Positions 1-6,420 of a stretch of DNA of 64,000 nt are shown here, piece by piece. Below the pieces are notes generated by a model. The model had not been told where the DNA came from. It did not search any database and saw only the letters and a list, made by a program, of their open reading frames with translations. The stretch is from RH-AL1 sp965198485. Its GTDB lineage: Bacteria > Pseudomonadota > Alphaproteobacteria > Rhizobiales > Beijerinckiaceae. Within the stretch, counting starts at the first letter, position 1, and the number at the start of each line of letters is the position of its first letter. Both the position numbers and the translations under genes were made by a program. The stretch spans positions 88,032-152,031 of the forward strand of contig CBDAPQ010000007.1 in assembly GCA_965198485.1 (NCBI GenBank), read 5' to 3'.

Positions 1-355
1 GCTCTGCGACGTCGTCTACGACGGCGTCGGCCAGGCGACGCTGGCCGGATCGCTCGATTCGTTGCGCCCGCGCGGCCTGCTCGTGAGCTTTGGCTCGGCG
101 TCGGGACCCATCGAAAACTTCGATCTCGGCATCCTGGCGGCCAAAGGTTCGCTATTCGTGACGCGACCGACGTTGAACACCTACACGAACGATCCCGAGA
201 ACCTGCGGAAGATGTGTCGCGAGCTCTTCAAGATGGTCTCGAGCGGCGCCGTGCGCATCGCCCTCAATTCCACCTCTCCGCTCGACGACGTGGTGGCGGT
301 CCACACGTCTCTCGAGGCGCGTGAAACCACCGGGTCGACGGTTCTCACGATTTGA
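1..355 (+). CDS. Quinone oxidoreductase (zinc-type alcohol dehydrogenase superfamily), C-terminal part
   Basis: Only the last 117 or so codons are in the window; the frame enters at base 2 and stops at TGA 353-355. The protein reads YDGVGQAT early, then a glycine-rich strand RGLLVSFGSASGP, as in NADPH:quinone oxidoreductases of the MDR superfamily, where this part closes the Rossmann nucleotide-binding domain. The tail (DVVAVHTSLEARETTGSTVL) is typical of the QorA C-terminus. By family, a cytosolic enzyme reducing quinones with NADPH; the exact substrate cannot be told from a fragment. It converges on the omp gene on the minus strand, with a shared hairpin between them. Confidence 0.85.
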   Translation, partial: LCDVVYDGVGQATLAGSLDSLRPRGLLVSFGSASGPIENFDLGILAAKGSLFVTRPTLNTYTNDPENLRKMCRELFKMVSSGAVRIALNSTSPLDDVVAVHTSLEARETTGSTVLTI

Positions 356-372
356 TGCTGAGGCTTGAATGA

Positions 373-399
373 GAAGAGCCCGGCAAGGCCGGGCTCTTC
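373..399. terminator. Bidirectional hairpin terminator
   Basis: A perfect 12-bp stem (373-384 pairing with 388-399) with a 3-nt loop lies between two convergent genes, 18 bp after the quinone oxidoreductase stop and 20 bp after the omp stop. There is no clear U-tract on either side, so it may work as a weak or RNA-stabilising terminator. Confidence 0.7.
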
Positions 400-410
400 G
401 TAGATTGTTC

Positions 411-1183
411 GGTGCCGCTCAGTAGCGAGCGACGACCGGGGCCGGCGCGAAGGTGTTGAACTTGTACGAGAAGCCGGCCTGCACGCGGTTGTCGGTGTCG
501 TGGTGGCGGACGTTGACCCCGCCGAGCGAGGAGTTGGCGAGGTTGTCGCTGTACGAGCCGTAGTCGGTGTAGCGGTACTCGACGCGGACCGAGAGGTTGT
601 TGGTGAAGGCGTACTCGACGCCGCCGCCGACGGTGTAGCCGACGCGGGTGTGGCTGAACTGGTCGGTCGCGCCGGTCAGGCCGTTCACGTAGGTGTTGCG
701 CAGGTCGCCGAAGGCGGCACCGCCTGTGGCGTAGAATAGGGCGCGGTCGACGGCGAAGCCGAGGCGGCCGCGGATCGAGCCCTGGATCGGCTCGTTGTTG
801 TAGTTGCCGAAGCCGCCGAGCCCGTAGGCGGTGCGGACGCTCGAGCCGTCGACGTCGCCTTCGATACCGAACACGCCGCCGGCGCCGCCGAGGCCGCCGA
901 TCAGCGGCAGCGAGGAGAACGCGCCGGTGATGTTGGAGAGGACGGGGATCGACTGGGTCGAGAAGAGGTAGCCGATGTGGCCACCGCCGACGACGCCGTT
1001 CTCCTGGCCACCGTTGGCGGCGAGGCCGTTGCCGAAATTGTCATAGGCGAACGCGTTGGAGCGGCCGAACTGATAGCCGACCTGGCCACCGATATAGAGC
1101 CCGGTCCACGAGAACACCGGGATTGGCGGCGGCGGGGCGTACACCGGCGGAGCGCGGCGCGACGGGAGGTCGGCGGCGAAGGC
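411..1183 (-). repeat. 773-bp near-perfect direct repeat, copy A (omp mature region)
   Basis: Bases 411-1183 match 1425-2197 at a constant offset of 1014 bp. Reading both copies line by line I found one mismatch (T737 versus C1751), a synonymous Leu codon change. Identity starts 8 bp beyond the stop codon and ends at codon 19 of the signal peptide; outside it the flanks are unrelated. Confidence 0.95.
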
Positions 1184-1237
1184 GGTGGTGGAGAGCAGGG
1201 CGAGAGCTAGGGCGCTCGCGACGGATTTGATGTGCAT
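419..1237 (-). CDS. Omp25/RopB-type outer membrane beta-barrel protein, copy A
   Basis: 272 aa. A Sec signal peptide (MHIKSVASALALALLSTTAFA) is followed by ADLPSRRAPP, a proline-rich linker and a predicted 8-stranded barrel starting FSWTGLYIGGQVGYQFG and ending with the typical C-terminal aromatic (VVARY). Family proteins are abundant small barrels in the outer membrane of Hyphomicrobiales, thought to stabilise the envelope. ATG is preceded by GAGGGGAAG on the coding strand. The mature protein is identical to that of copy B, but the first 18 residues of the signal peptide differ. It likely has its own promoter in the 195-bp gap upstream. Confidence 0.92.
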   Translation of the reverse strand: MHIKSVASALALALLSTTAFAADLPSRRAPPVYAPPPPIPVFSWTGLYIGGQVGYQFGRSNAFAYDNFGNGLAANGGQENGVVGGGHIGYLFSTQSIPVLSNITGAFSSLPLIGGLGGAGGVFGIEGDVDGSSVRTAYGLGGFGNYNNEPIQGSIRGRLGFAVDRALFYATGGAAFGDLRNTYVNGLTGATDQFSHTRVGYTVGGGVEYAFTNNLSVRVEYRYTDYGSYSDNLANSSLGGVNVRHHDTDNRVQAGFSYKFNTFAPAPVVARY

Positions 1238-1385
1238 TGTCTTCCCCTCAGAAGCGATGTGACCCTTAAACGCGCGGACTGAGGCGAAAGCTTCACGCCG
1301 GATCCGCCGAACGGCTGCTTACAAACCGCCGTGGCAGGAGGGTCACACTCTGCTTAAGTTCTAGGCATTCGTGTGGATCCAAGCA

Positions 1386-1409
1386 AAAGCCCGGCGGAAG
1401 CCGGGCTTT
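1386..1409 (-). terminator. Rho-independent terminator of omp copy B
   Basis: A 10-bp GC-rich stem (1386-1395 with 1400-1409) with a 4-nt loop follows the omp copy B stop. On the minus strand it is followed by a short U-rich run (TTTT in the stem end and tail). Confidence 0.75.
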
Positions 1410-1424
1410 CATGTTTGTCAGGCT

Positions 1425-2197
1425 GGTGCCGCTCAGTAGCGAGCGACGACCGGGGCCGGCGCGAAGGTGTTGAACTTGTACGAGAAGCCGGCCTGCACGC
1501 GGTTGTCGGTGTCGTGGTGGCGGACGTTGACCCCGCCGAGCGAGGAGTTGGCGAGGTTGTCGCTGTACGAGCCGTAGTCGGTGTAGCGGTACTCGACGCG
1601 GACCGAGAGGTTGTTGGTGAAGGCGTACTCGACGCCGCCGCCGACGGTGTAGCCGACGCGGGTGTGGCTGAACTGGTCGGTCGCGCCGGTCAGGCCGTTC
1701 ACGTAGGTGTTGCGCAGGTCGCCGAAGGCGGCACCGCCTGTGGCGTAGAACAGGGCGCGGTCGACGGCGAAGCCGAGGCGGCCGCGGATCGAGCCCTGGA
1801 TCGGCTCGTTGTTGTAGTTGCCGAAGCCGCCGAGCCCGTAGGCGGTGCGGACGCTCGAGCCGTCGACGTCGCCTTCGATACCGAACACGCCGCCGGCGCC
1901 GCCGAGGCCGCCGATCAGCGGCAGCGAGGAGAACGCGCCGGTGATGTTGGAGAGGACGGGGATCGACTGGGTCGAGAAGAGGTAGCCGATGTGGCCACCG
2001 CCGACGACGCCGTTCTCCTGGCCACCGTTGGCGGCGAGGCCGTTGCCGAAATTGTCATAGGCGAACGCGTTGGAGCGGCCGAACTGATAGCCGACCTGGC
2101 CACCGATATAGAGCCCGGTCCACGAGAACACCGGGATTGGCGGCGGCGGGGCGTACACCGGCGGAGCGCGGCGCGACGGGAGGTCGGCGGCGAAGGC
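1425..2197 (-). repeat. 773-bp near-perfect direct repeat, copy B (omp mature region)
   Basis: Partner of 411-1183; one synonymous mismatch in 773 bp. The repeat covers the last few signal-peptide codons, the whole mature protein and the stop codon, but not the promoter, start region or terminator. This is what recent gene conversion, or duplication followed by replacement of the flanks, would leave. Confidence 0.95.
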
Positions 2198-2251
2198 CGA
2201 CCCCGCCAGGGTGGCGAGGGCCACCGTCGACAGGAGTACCGTTCTGATCAC
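1433..2251 (-). CDS. Omp25/RopB-type outer membrane beta-barrel protein, copy B
   Basis: 272 aa with a GTG start at 2251, chosen because AAGGAA lies just upstream and because it gives a normal signal peptide (MIRTVLLSTVALATLAGSAFA) and the same length as copy A. A longer in-frame ATG at 2311 would add an unlikely 20-residue arginine-rich leader. The mature protein is identical to copy A. The signal peptide resembles that of the third paralogue at 4.7 kb (VIRKLLLSSVA), which also uses GTG after AAGGAA, so the expression region of copy B looks older than its barrel. Confidence 0.92.
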   Translation of the reverse strand: MIRTVLLSTVALATLAGSAFAADLPSRRAPPVYAPPPPIPVFSWTGLYIGGQVGYQFGRSNAFAYDNFGNGLAANGGQENGVVGGGHIGYLFSTQSIPVLSNITGAFSSLPLIGGLGGAGGVFGIEGDVDGSSVRTAYGLGGFGNYNNEPIQGSIRGRLGFAVDRALFYATGGAAFGDLRNTYVNGLTGATDQFSHTRVGYTVGGGVEYAFTNNLSVRVEYRYTDYGSYSDNLANSSLGGVNVRHHDTDNRVQAGFSYKFNTFAPAPVVARY

Positions 2252-2439
2252 TGGCTTATTCCTTCTAAGAAGCAGCGAGGCTTCGGTTAACCGATAGTCT
2301 CGGCGGCGCAAAGCTTAAAGCTCTTCGCTGCGCCCCGTGAAGCCATTTACGCAATCAGGTGTATCTTATTCGTTACCACAGGAGATTGGTCACCAAACAA
2401 GCGGCCTAGTCACAATAATAAGCGATGTATATTAAAAGG
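2252..2439. other. Intergenic region upstream of omp copy B
   Basis: This 188-bp AT-richer gap holds the presumed promoter of omp copy B (minus strand) and the 3' end of rimO. I see no gene and no clear terminator hairpin for rimO. Confidence 0.5.
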
Positions 2440-3810
2440 TTAACCATGATCCGCGGTGAGATCATAGGCGGTTGCGGTTTTTACATTGACTGTGATAATT
2501 TCGCCGGGGCGGATCGGACGGCGGCTGGTGATACGCACCTTTCCGTCGATCTCGGGCGCATCGCCCATGGTGCGACCGAGCCCGCCGTTGGCGCCGCCTT
2601 CGTCGACGATCACCTTCAGCCGTCGCCCGATCTTCGCGCGCAGCTTCCTCGCGCCGATCAGCTGTTGATGCTCCATGAAGCGGCGGTGACGTGCCGCCTT
2701 GAGTTCCGCCGGCACTTCCGGACGCCCGAACCCGTTGGCGGGCGCGCCGCCGACGGGTTCGTATTGGAAAGCCCCGACCCGATCGAGCTTGGCCTCGTCG
2801 AGCCAGCTCAGTAGGGTCTCGAAATCCTCGTCGGTCTCGCCGGGAAAGCCGACGATAAAGGTCGAGCGCAGGGTCAGTTCCGGGCAGACCTCGCGCCAGC
2901 GGCGTATTCGTTCCAGCATCTTCTCTTGATCGCCGGGTCGCCGCATCGCCCGCAGCACCGACGGGCTCGCGTGCTGCAACGGCATGTCGAGGTAGGGCAG
3001 CACCAGCCCGTCCGCCATGAGCGGGATCACCGCGTCGACGTGGGGATAGGGATAGACATAGTGCAGGCGCACCCAGGCACCGAGCGAGCCGAGGTCGCGG
3101 GCGAGGTCGACGAAGCGCGCCCGCGCCTCGCCGTCGCGCCACGGGCTCGTTGCGTAACGCAGGTCCATTCCGTAGGCACTGGTGTCCTGCGAGATCACCA
3201 GGAGCTCCTTGACGCCGGCTTTCACCAGGCGTTCGGCCTCGCGCAGCACGTCGCCGGCCGGCCGCGAGACCAGCCGTCCGCGCAGTTGCGGGATGATGCA
3301 GAACGAGCAGCTGTTGTTGCAACCCTCGGAGATCTTCAGATAGGCGTAGTGGCGCGGCGTGAGCTTTATGCCCTGTTCCGGCACCAGCTCGAAACGCGGA
3401 TCGTGCGGGCGCGGCGCCGCCTGGTGGACCGCGTCGACGACGCTCTCGTACGCCTGCGGGCCGGTGATCGCGAGAACGTCGGCGAAGCGCGCGCGGATGG
3501 CGTCGGGGGCGGCGCCCATGCATCCGGTCACGATTACCTTGCCGTTCTCCTCCAGCGCCGCCCCGATCGCGGCCAGAGACTCGGCCTTGGCGCTGTCGAG
3601 GAAACCGCAGGTGTTGACGACGACGATGTCGGCGCCGGCGTGCGTCCTGGAGAGCTCGTAGCCTTCGGCACGCAGCTGCGTGATGATCCGCTCGCTGTCC
3701 ACCAGCGCCTTGGGGCAGCCGAGAGACACGAAAGAGATGCGAGGGGCGACCGCGGGTTGTGCTGCGGTGCGGGCGGGCGCGGCAACGGTCGCGGCGGAAG
3801 GTTCGATCAT
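2440..3810 (-). CDS. rimO: Ribosomal protein uS12 methylthiotransferase RimO
   Basis: 456 aa from the ATG at 3810; an in-frame start at 3867 exists but falls in the terminator of the next gene. The N-terminal UPF0004 domain carries the three cluster cysteines (SLGCPKALVD, VNTCGFLDSAK, VTGCMG). The radical SAM motif is CNNSCSFC. The C-terminus is a TRAM domain. RimO methylthiolates the conserved aspartate of ribosomal protein S12 using two [4Fe-4S] clusters. The wording of the motifs (SLGCPKALVDSE, EGCNNSCSFCIIP) separates it from MiaB. It stands alone between two omp genes on the same strand; no operon partner is visible. Confidence 0.95.
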   Translation of the reverse strand: MIEPSAATVAAPARTAAQPAVAPRISFVSLGCPKALVDSERIITQLRAEGYELSRTHAGADIVVVNTCGFLDSAKAESLAAIGAALEENGKVIVTGCMGAAPDAIRARFADVLAITGPQAYESVVDAVHQAAPRPHDPRFELVPEQGIKLTPRHYAYLKISEGCNNSCSFCIIPQLRGRLVSRPAGDVLREAERLVKAGVKELLVISQDTSAYGMDLRYATSPWRDGEARARFVDLARDLGSLGAWVRLHYVYPYPHVDAVIPLMADGLVLPYLDMPLQHASPSVLRAMRRPGDQEKMLERIRRWREVCPELTLRSTFIVGFPGETDEDFETLLSWLDEAKLDRVGAFQYEPVGGAPANGFGRPEVPAELKAARHRRFMEHQQLIGARKLRAKIGRRLKVIVDEGGANGGLGRTMGDAPEIDGKVRITSRRPIRPGEIITVNVKTATAYDLTADHG

Positions 3811-3868
3811 GGCGTCAGGTCGCACGATCCTCGCCGCGGCGCAAACGCCTCCGGAAGCCGAGGTCAAA

Positions 3869-3896
3869 GAAGAACCCGGCGCAGGCCGGGTCCTTC
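3869..3896 (-). terminator. Terminator of omp copy C
   Basis: A 12-bp stem with one A-C mismatch (3869-3880 with 3885-3896) and a 4-nt loop (3881-3884) lies 28 bp after the stop of the barrel gene at 3925. Confidence 0.65.
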
Positions 3897-3924
3897 GAGA
3901 GTGGGAGGCTGATCGGCCCGGGAC

Positions 3925-4752
3925 TCAGTAGCGAGCGACGACCGGGGCGGCCGGCGGCGTGTCGAACTTGTAGGAGAAGCCGACGGTCACGCGCTGGGTG
4001 GTGTCGTGGTGCGTGAAAGTCGAGCCGGTCGGCAGCGGGGTGGCCGGGACATCGGTGTACCTGCCGTAATTGATGTACATGTACTGGGCTCGCAGCGAGA
4101 ACTGCGTGGTGATGGCGTATTCGACACCGCCACCGACGACGTAGCCGATACGCGTGGTGGTCAGCTGCTGGTAGCCGTTCGTGAAGTTGGGGGAGTTGTA
4201 GCTGTTCTGGAACTGCGCAAAGGCCGCACCACCGGTCGCAAAGAACAGAGCGCGATCCACAGCGATACCGACACGACCGCGGACCGTGCCGTTGATCTCG
4301 TTGCGGCTCGTCTCGGTGAAGCTGCCGAAGGTCTGCGTCGAGCGGTAATCGGTACCCTGGACGTCGCCTTCGATGCCGACCACGCCGCCGGCGCCACCGA
4401 AGCCGCCGACGAAGGGCAAGCCGGAGAGGCCACCGGCGAATTGGCCGAGAACCGGAAGCGACTGCGTCGAGAAGTTGTAGCCGACATGGGCGCCGCCGGT
4501 GGTGCCGTTCGGGTTGCCATCCTGATAGTAGACGTTGGGACCGACGCCGAGCGGCGCGCCGACCTGAGCGACGCTGTCTTTGCCGAACGCGTAGCCTAAG
4601 TCACCGCCGACGTAGAAGCCGGTCCAGGAGAACAGCGGCACCGGAGGCGGCACGTAGACCGGAGGAGCCCGGCGCGAGGGAAGATCGGCGGCGAAGGCCG
4701 ATGCGCTGACGGCGGCAATCGCCACCGAAGACAAGAGGAGCTTACGAATCAC
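3925..4752 (-). CDS. Omp25/RopB-type outer membrane beta-barrel protein, copy C
   Basis: 275 aa from a GTG at 4752, chosen because AAAGGAA lies about 8 nt upstream and the product then starts with a good signal peptide (MIRKLLLSSVAIAAVSASAFA). A longer ATG frame from 4881 would add 43 unlikely residues. The mature start ADLPSRRAPPVYVPPP and the barrel opening FSWTGFYVGGDLGYAFG match copies A and B, but the rest is clearly diverged, so this is an older paralogue. It ends in VVARY like the others. Predicted small outer membrane barrel. Confidence 0.9.
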   Translation of the reverse strand: MIRKLLLSSVAIAAVSASAFAADLPSRRAPPVYVPPPVPLFSWTGFYVGGDLGYAFGKDSVAQVGAPLGVGPNVYYQDGNPNGTTGGAHVGYNFSTQSLPVLGQFAGGLSGLPFVGGFGGAGGVVGIEGDVQGTDYRSTQTFGSFTETSRNEINGTVRGRVGIAVDRALFFATGGAAFAQFQNSYNSPNFTNGYQQLTTTRIGYVVGGGVEYAITTQFSLRAQYMYINYGRYTDVPATPLPTGSTFTHHDTTQRVTVGFSYKFDTPPAAPVVARY

Positions 4753-4984
4753 GCTGGTGGTTCCTTTCGGGTGCGAAATGCGATGACCGATGAATACCCC
4801 AATGCGCTTGCCCGACAATGGTGAAAGGCGATTCGAAGGCGCCAGTGAGGCTCTATCCCGGCGGGTGTTACCGGGCTGCAACTAAGAGATAAGGTCTCCT
4901 GCATTTGATCGATACCGAACGGTAACCCGCTTTTTCTCGTGAAGGCATGACAGCTCGTTGCGGCGTCGGCCGAGAAGCGCGAGG

Positions 4985-5277
4985 GGAGGGCAGCTTTGGC
5001 TTGCATGGAACGGGACGGAGCCTAAAAGCACGAGAACAAGGAGAACGTCCCATGACGCTCAAAGCTTTTCCGCTCGTGCTCCTCTGGCTCCTCGCCGCTG
5101 CATTCACGACCGCCCGCGCCGAGAAGCCGAAATACGATATCGACGACGTGACCGCGTGCTCGCCTGATGCGATGAGACTTTGCAAGGACAGGCTGCCCGA
5201 TCTGGACGCGATTCAAGTTTGTATGAAGGAAAACTATGACCGGCTGCGGCCGGCCTGCAAGGCACGTTTCGATCGGA
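4985..5277 (+). repeat. Perfect 293-bp tandem duplication, left copy
   Basis: Bases 4985-5277 are identical to 5283-5575 (offset 298), with only 5 bp (5278-5282) between them. Each copy contains the ribosome binding site, start codon and 75 of the 77 codons of a cysteine-rich protein gene. No mismatch was found, so the event is very recent, or the assembly has doubled a short stretch. Confidence 0.95.
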
Positions 5278-5465
5278 GCTTCGGAGGGCAGCTTTGGCTT
5301 GCATGGAACGGGACGGAGCCTAAAAGCACGAGAACAAGGAGAACGTCCCATGACGCTCAAAGCTTTTCCGCTCGTGCTCCTCTGGCTCCTCGCCGCTGCA
5401 TTCACGACCGCCCGCGCCGAGAAGCCGAAATACGATATCGACGACGTGACCGCGTGCTCGCCTGA
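5052..5465 (+). CDS. Cysteine-rich secreted protein, duplicated copy with foreign C-terminal tail
   Basis: 137 aa. Residues 1-75 equal the intact gene just downstream: signal peptide MTLKAFPLVLLWLLAAAFTTARA and one cysteine-rich unit. The duplication junction removed the last two codons and the stop, so the frame runs through the 5-bp junction, the upstream region of the second copy and then its gene in the wrong frame, adding about 62 arginine-rich residues before stopping at 5465. It overlaps the intact gene by 116 bp in another frame. Translation is plausible, since ATG and ribosome binding site (AAGGAGAACG) are intact, but the tail is probably non-functional. Confidence 0.6.
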   Translation: MTLKAFPLVLLWLLAAAFTTARAEKPKYDIDDVTACSPDAMRLCKDRLPDLDAIQVCMKENYDRLRPACKARFDRSFGGQLWLAWNGTEPKSTRTRRTSHDAQSFSARAPLAPRRCIHDRPRREAEIRYRRRDRVLA

Positions 5466-5575
5466 TGCGATGAGACTTTGCAAGGACAGGCTGCCCGATC
5501 TGGACGCGATTCAAGTTTGTATGAAGGAAAACTATGACCGGCTGCGGCCGGCCTGCAAGGCACGTTTCGATCGGA
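5283..5575 (+). repeat. Perfect 293-bp tandem duplication, right copy
   Basis: Partner of 4985-5277. After the identity ends the right copy continues into ATGCATTGA, giving the native last codons and stop. Confidence 0.95.
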
Positions 5576-5583
5576 TGCATTGA
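5350..5583 (+). CDS. Small secreted cysteine-rich repeat protein
   Basis: 77 aa: signal peptide of about 23 residues, then a mature chain of about 54 residues with four cysteines (C36, C44, C57, C69). The pattern CSPDAMRLCKD...CMKENYDRLRPACKARF fits the short cysteine-rich repeat (Cys_rich_FGFR, PF00839) common in secreted proteins of Hyphomicrobiales. Function unknown; the cysteines would be expected to form disulfides in the periplasm. Ribosome binding site AAGGAG. This is the copy with the native end; the other copy lies 298 bp upstream. Confidence 0.75.
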   Translation: MTLKAFPLVLLWLLAAAFTTARAEKPKYDIDDVTACSPDAMRLCKDRLPDLDAIQVCMKENYDRLRPACKARFDRMH

Positions 5584-5760
5584 AGGCGAGACAGAGGCCG
5601 CGCGGCGTTTAGCGCGGTTCGGAGGAGCCTGAAGAGATTGCGCCGCACGGGCGCCTACACTACACGAGTGGAAAGGTTCTCAGGTGCAAGCGCGTGATCG
5701 ACTCGTCCGCCCACGTCGACCTTTACAGAAACAAGTTCATGACACCGCGGCGCTAGTCTG
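5584..5760. other. Leader region of the act-cox operon
   Basis: 177 bp between the cysteine-rich gene and actA. This must hold the promoter for the long respiratory operon. I see no strong -35/-10 pair or known operator that I can defend. Confidence 0.4.
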
Positions 5761-6420
5761 ATGCGGCAGCTCTTCGCTCCAGGCGCCGACGCGGTCTTCC
5801 GCCTCGCCATCCTGCTCGTGGTCGCCGGTGTCATCGGCCTGTTCCTGGTGACGGCTGGGTTCTCCACCTCGTCCTACATCACGCGCGTGGGCGTCGCGCC
5901 CGACCAGCCGCTGCCTTTCAGCCACAAGCATCATTCCGGCGAGCTCGGCATCGATTGCCGCTATTGCCACACGACGGTGACGAAACTCGCGACCGCCGGC
6001 ATCCCGCCAACCTGGACCTGCATGACCTGCCATTCGCAGATCTGGAAGGACTCGCCGATGCTCGAGCCGGTGCGCGTGAGCCTCAGCGACAACAAGCCGA
6101 TCGTCTGGAACCGCGTGAACCGGCTGCCGGACTACGTCTACTTCAACCACTCGATCCACGTGACCAAGGGCGTCGGCTGCTCCAGTTGCCACGGCAACAT
6201 GAAGGAAATGCAGCTGACCTCCCGCGCACAGGGCTTCGAAATGCAGTTCTGCCTCAATTGCCACCGCAATCCGCAGAACTACGTGCGACCCCAGGGCGAG
6301 GTGTTCAACATGGCCTGGAGCCCGCCCGCAGACCAGAACAAGCTCGGCCGCGACCTCGTCAAGCAGTACCACATCGGCGGTCCCGAGAAGCTGACCGACT
6401 GCTCGATCTGCCACCGATGA
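5761..6420 (+). CDS. actA: Alternative Complex III pentaheme cytochrome c subunit ActA
   Basis: 219 aa with an uncleaved N-terminal membrane anchor (about residues 13-35) and five CXXCH heme sites (CRYCH, CMTCH, CSSCH, CLNCH, CSICH), which is the ActA hallmark in Alternative Complex III. Periplasmic; it accepts electrons from the quinol-oxidising core and passes them on to ActE or the oxidase. First gene of a tightly packed operon; its stop overlaps the actB start (ATGA at 6417-6420). The family is shared with heme proteins of other CISM complexes, but the following genes settle the assignment. Confidence 0.93.
   Translation: MRQLFAPGADAVFRLAILLVVAGVIGLFLVTAGFSTSSYITRVGVAPDQPLPFSHKHHSGELGIDCRYCHTTVTKLATAGIPPTWTCMTCHSQIWKDSPMLEPVRVSLSDNKPIVWNRVNRLPDYVYFNHSIHVTKGVGCSSCHGNMKEMQLTSRAQGFEMQFCLNCHRNPQNYVRPQGEVFNMAWSPPADQNKLGRDLVKQYHIGGPEKLTDCSICHR

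Noticed and set aside
411..2197. Insertion sequence as the cause of the omp duplication
   Set aside because: No transposase, no terminal inverted repeats or target duplication around either copy.
1373..2290. Open frame of about 305 codons on the plus strand opposite omp copy B
   Set aside because: It is the antisense of a strong beta-barrel gene; its product is a low-complexity Ala/Val/Gly string with no family, and it appears in truncated form opposite copy A too.
5955..6416. N-terminal extension of ActB by 154 residues
   Set aside because: It overlaps actA in another frame, is Arg/Pro-rich, and the ATG in the actA stop has the usual 4-base overlap.
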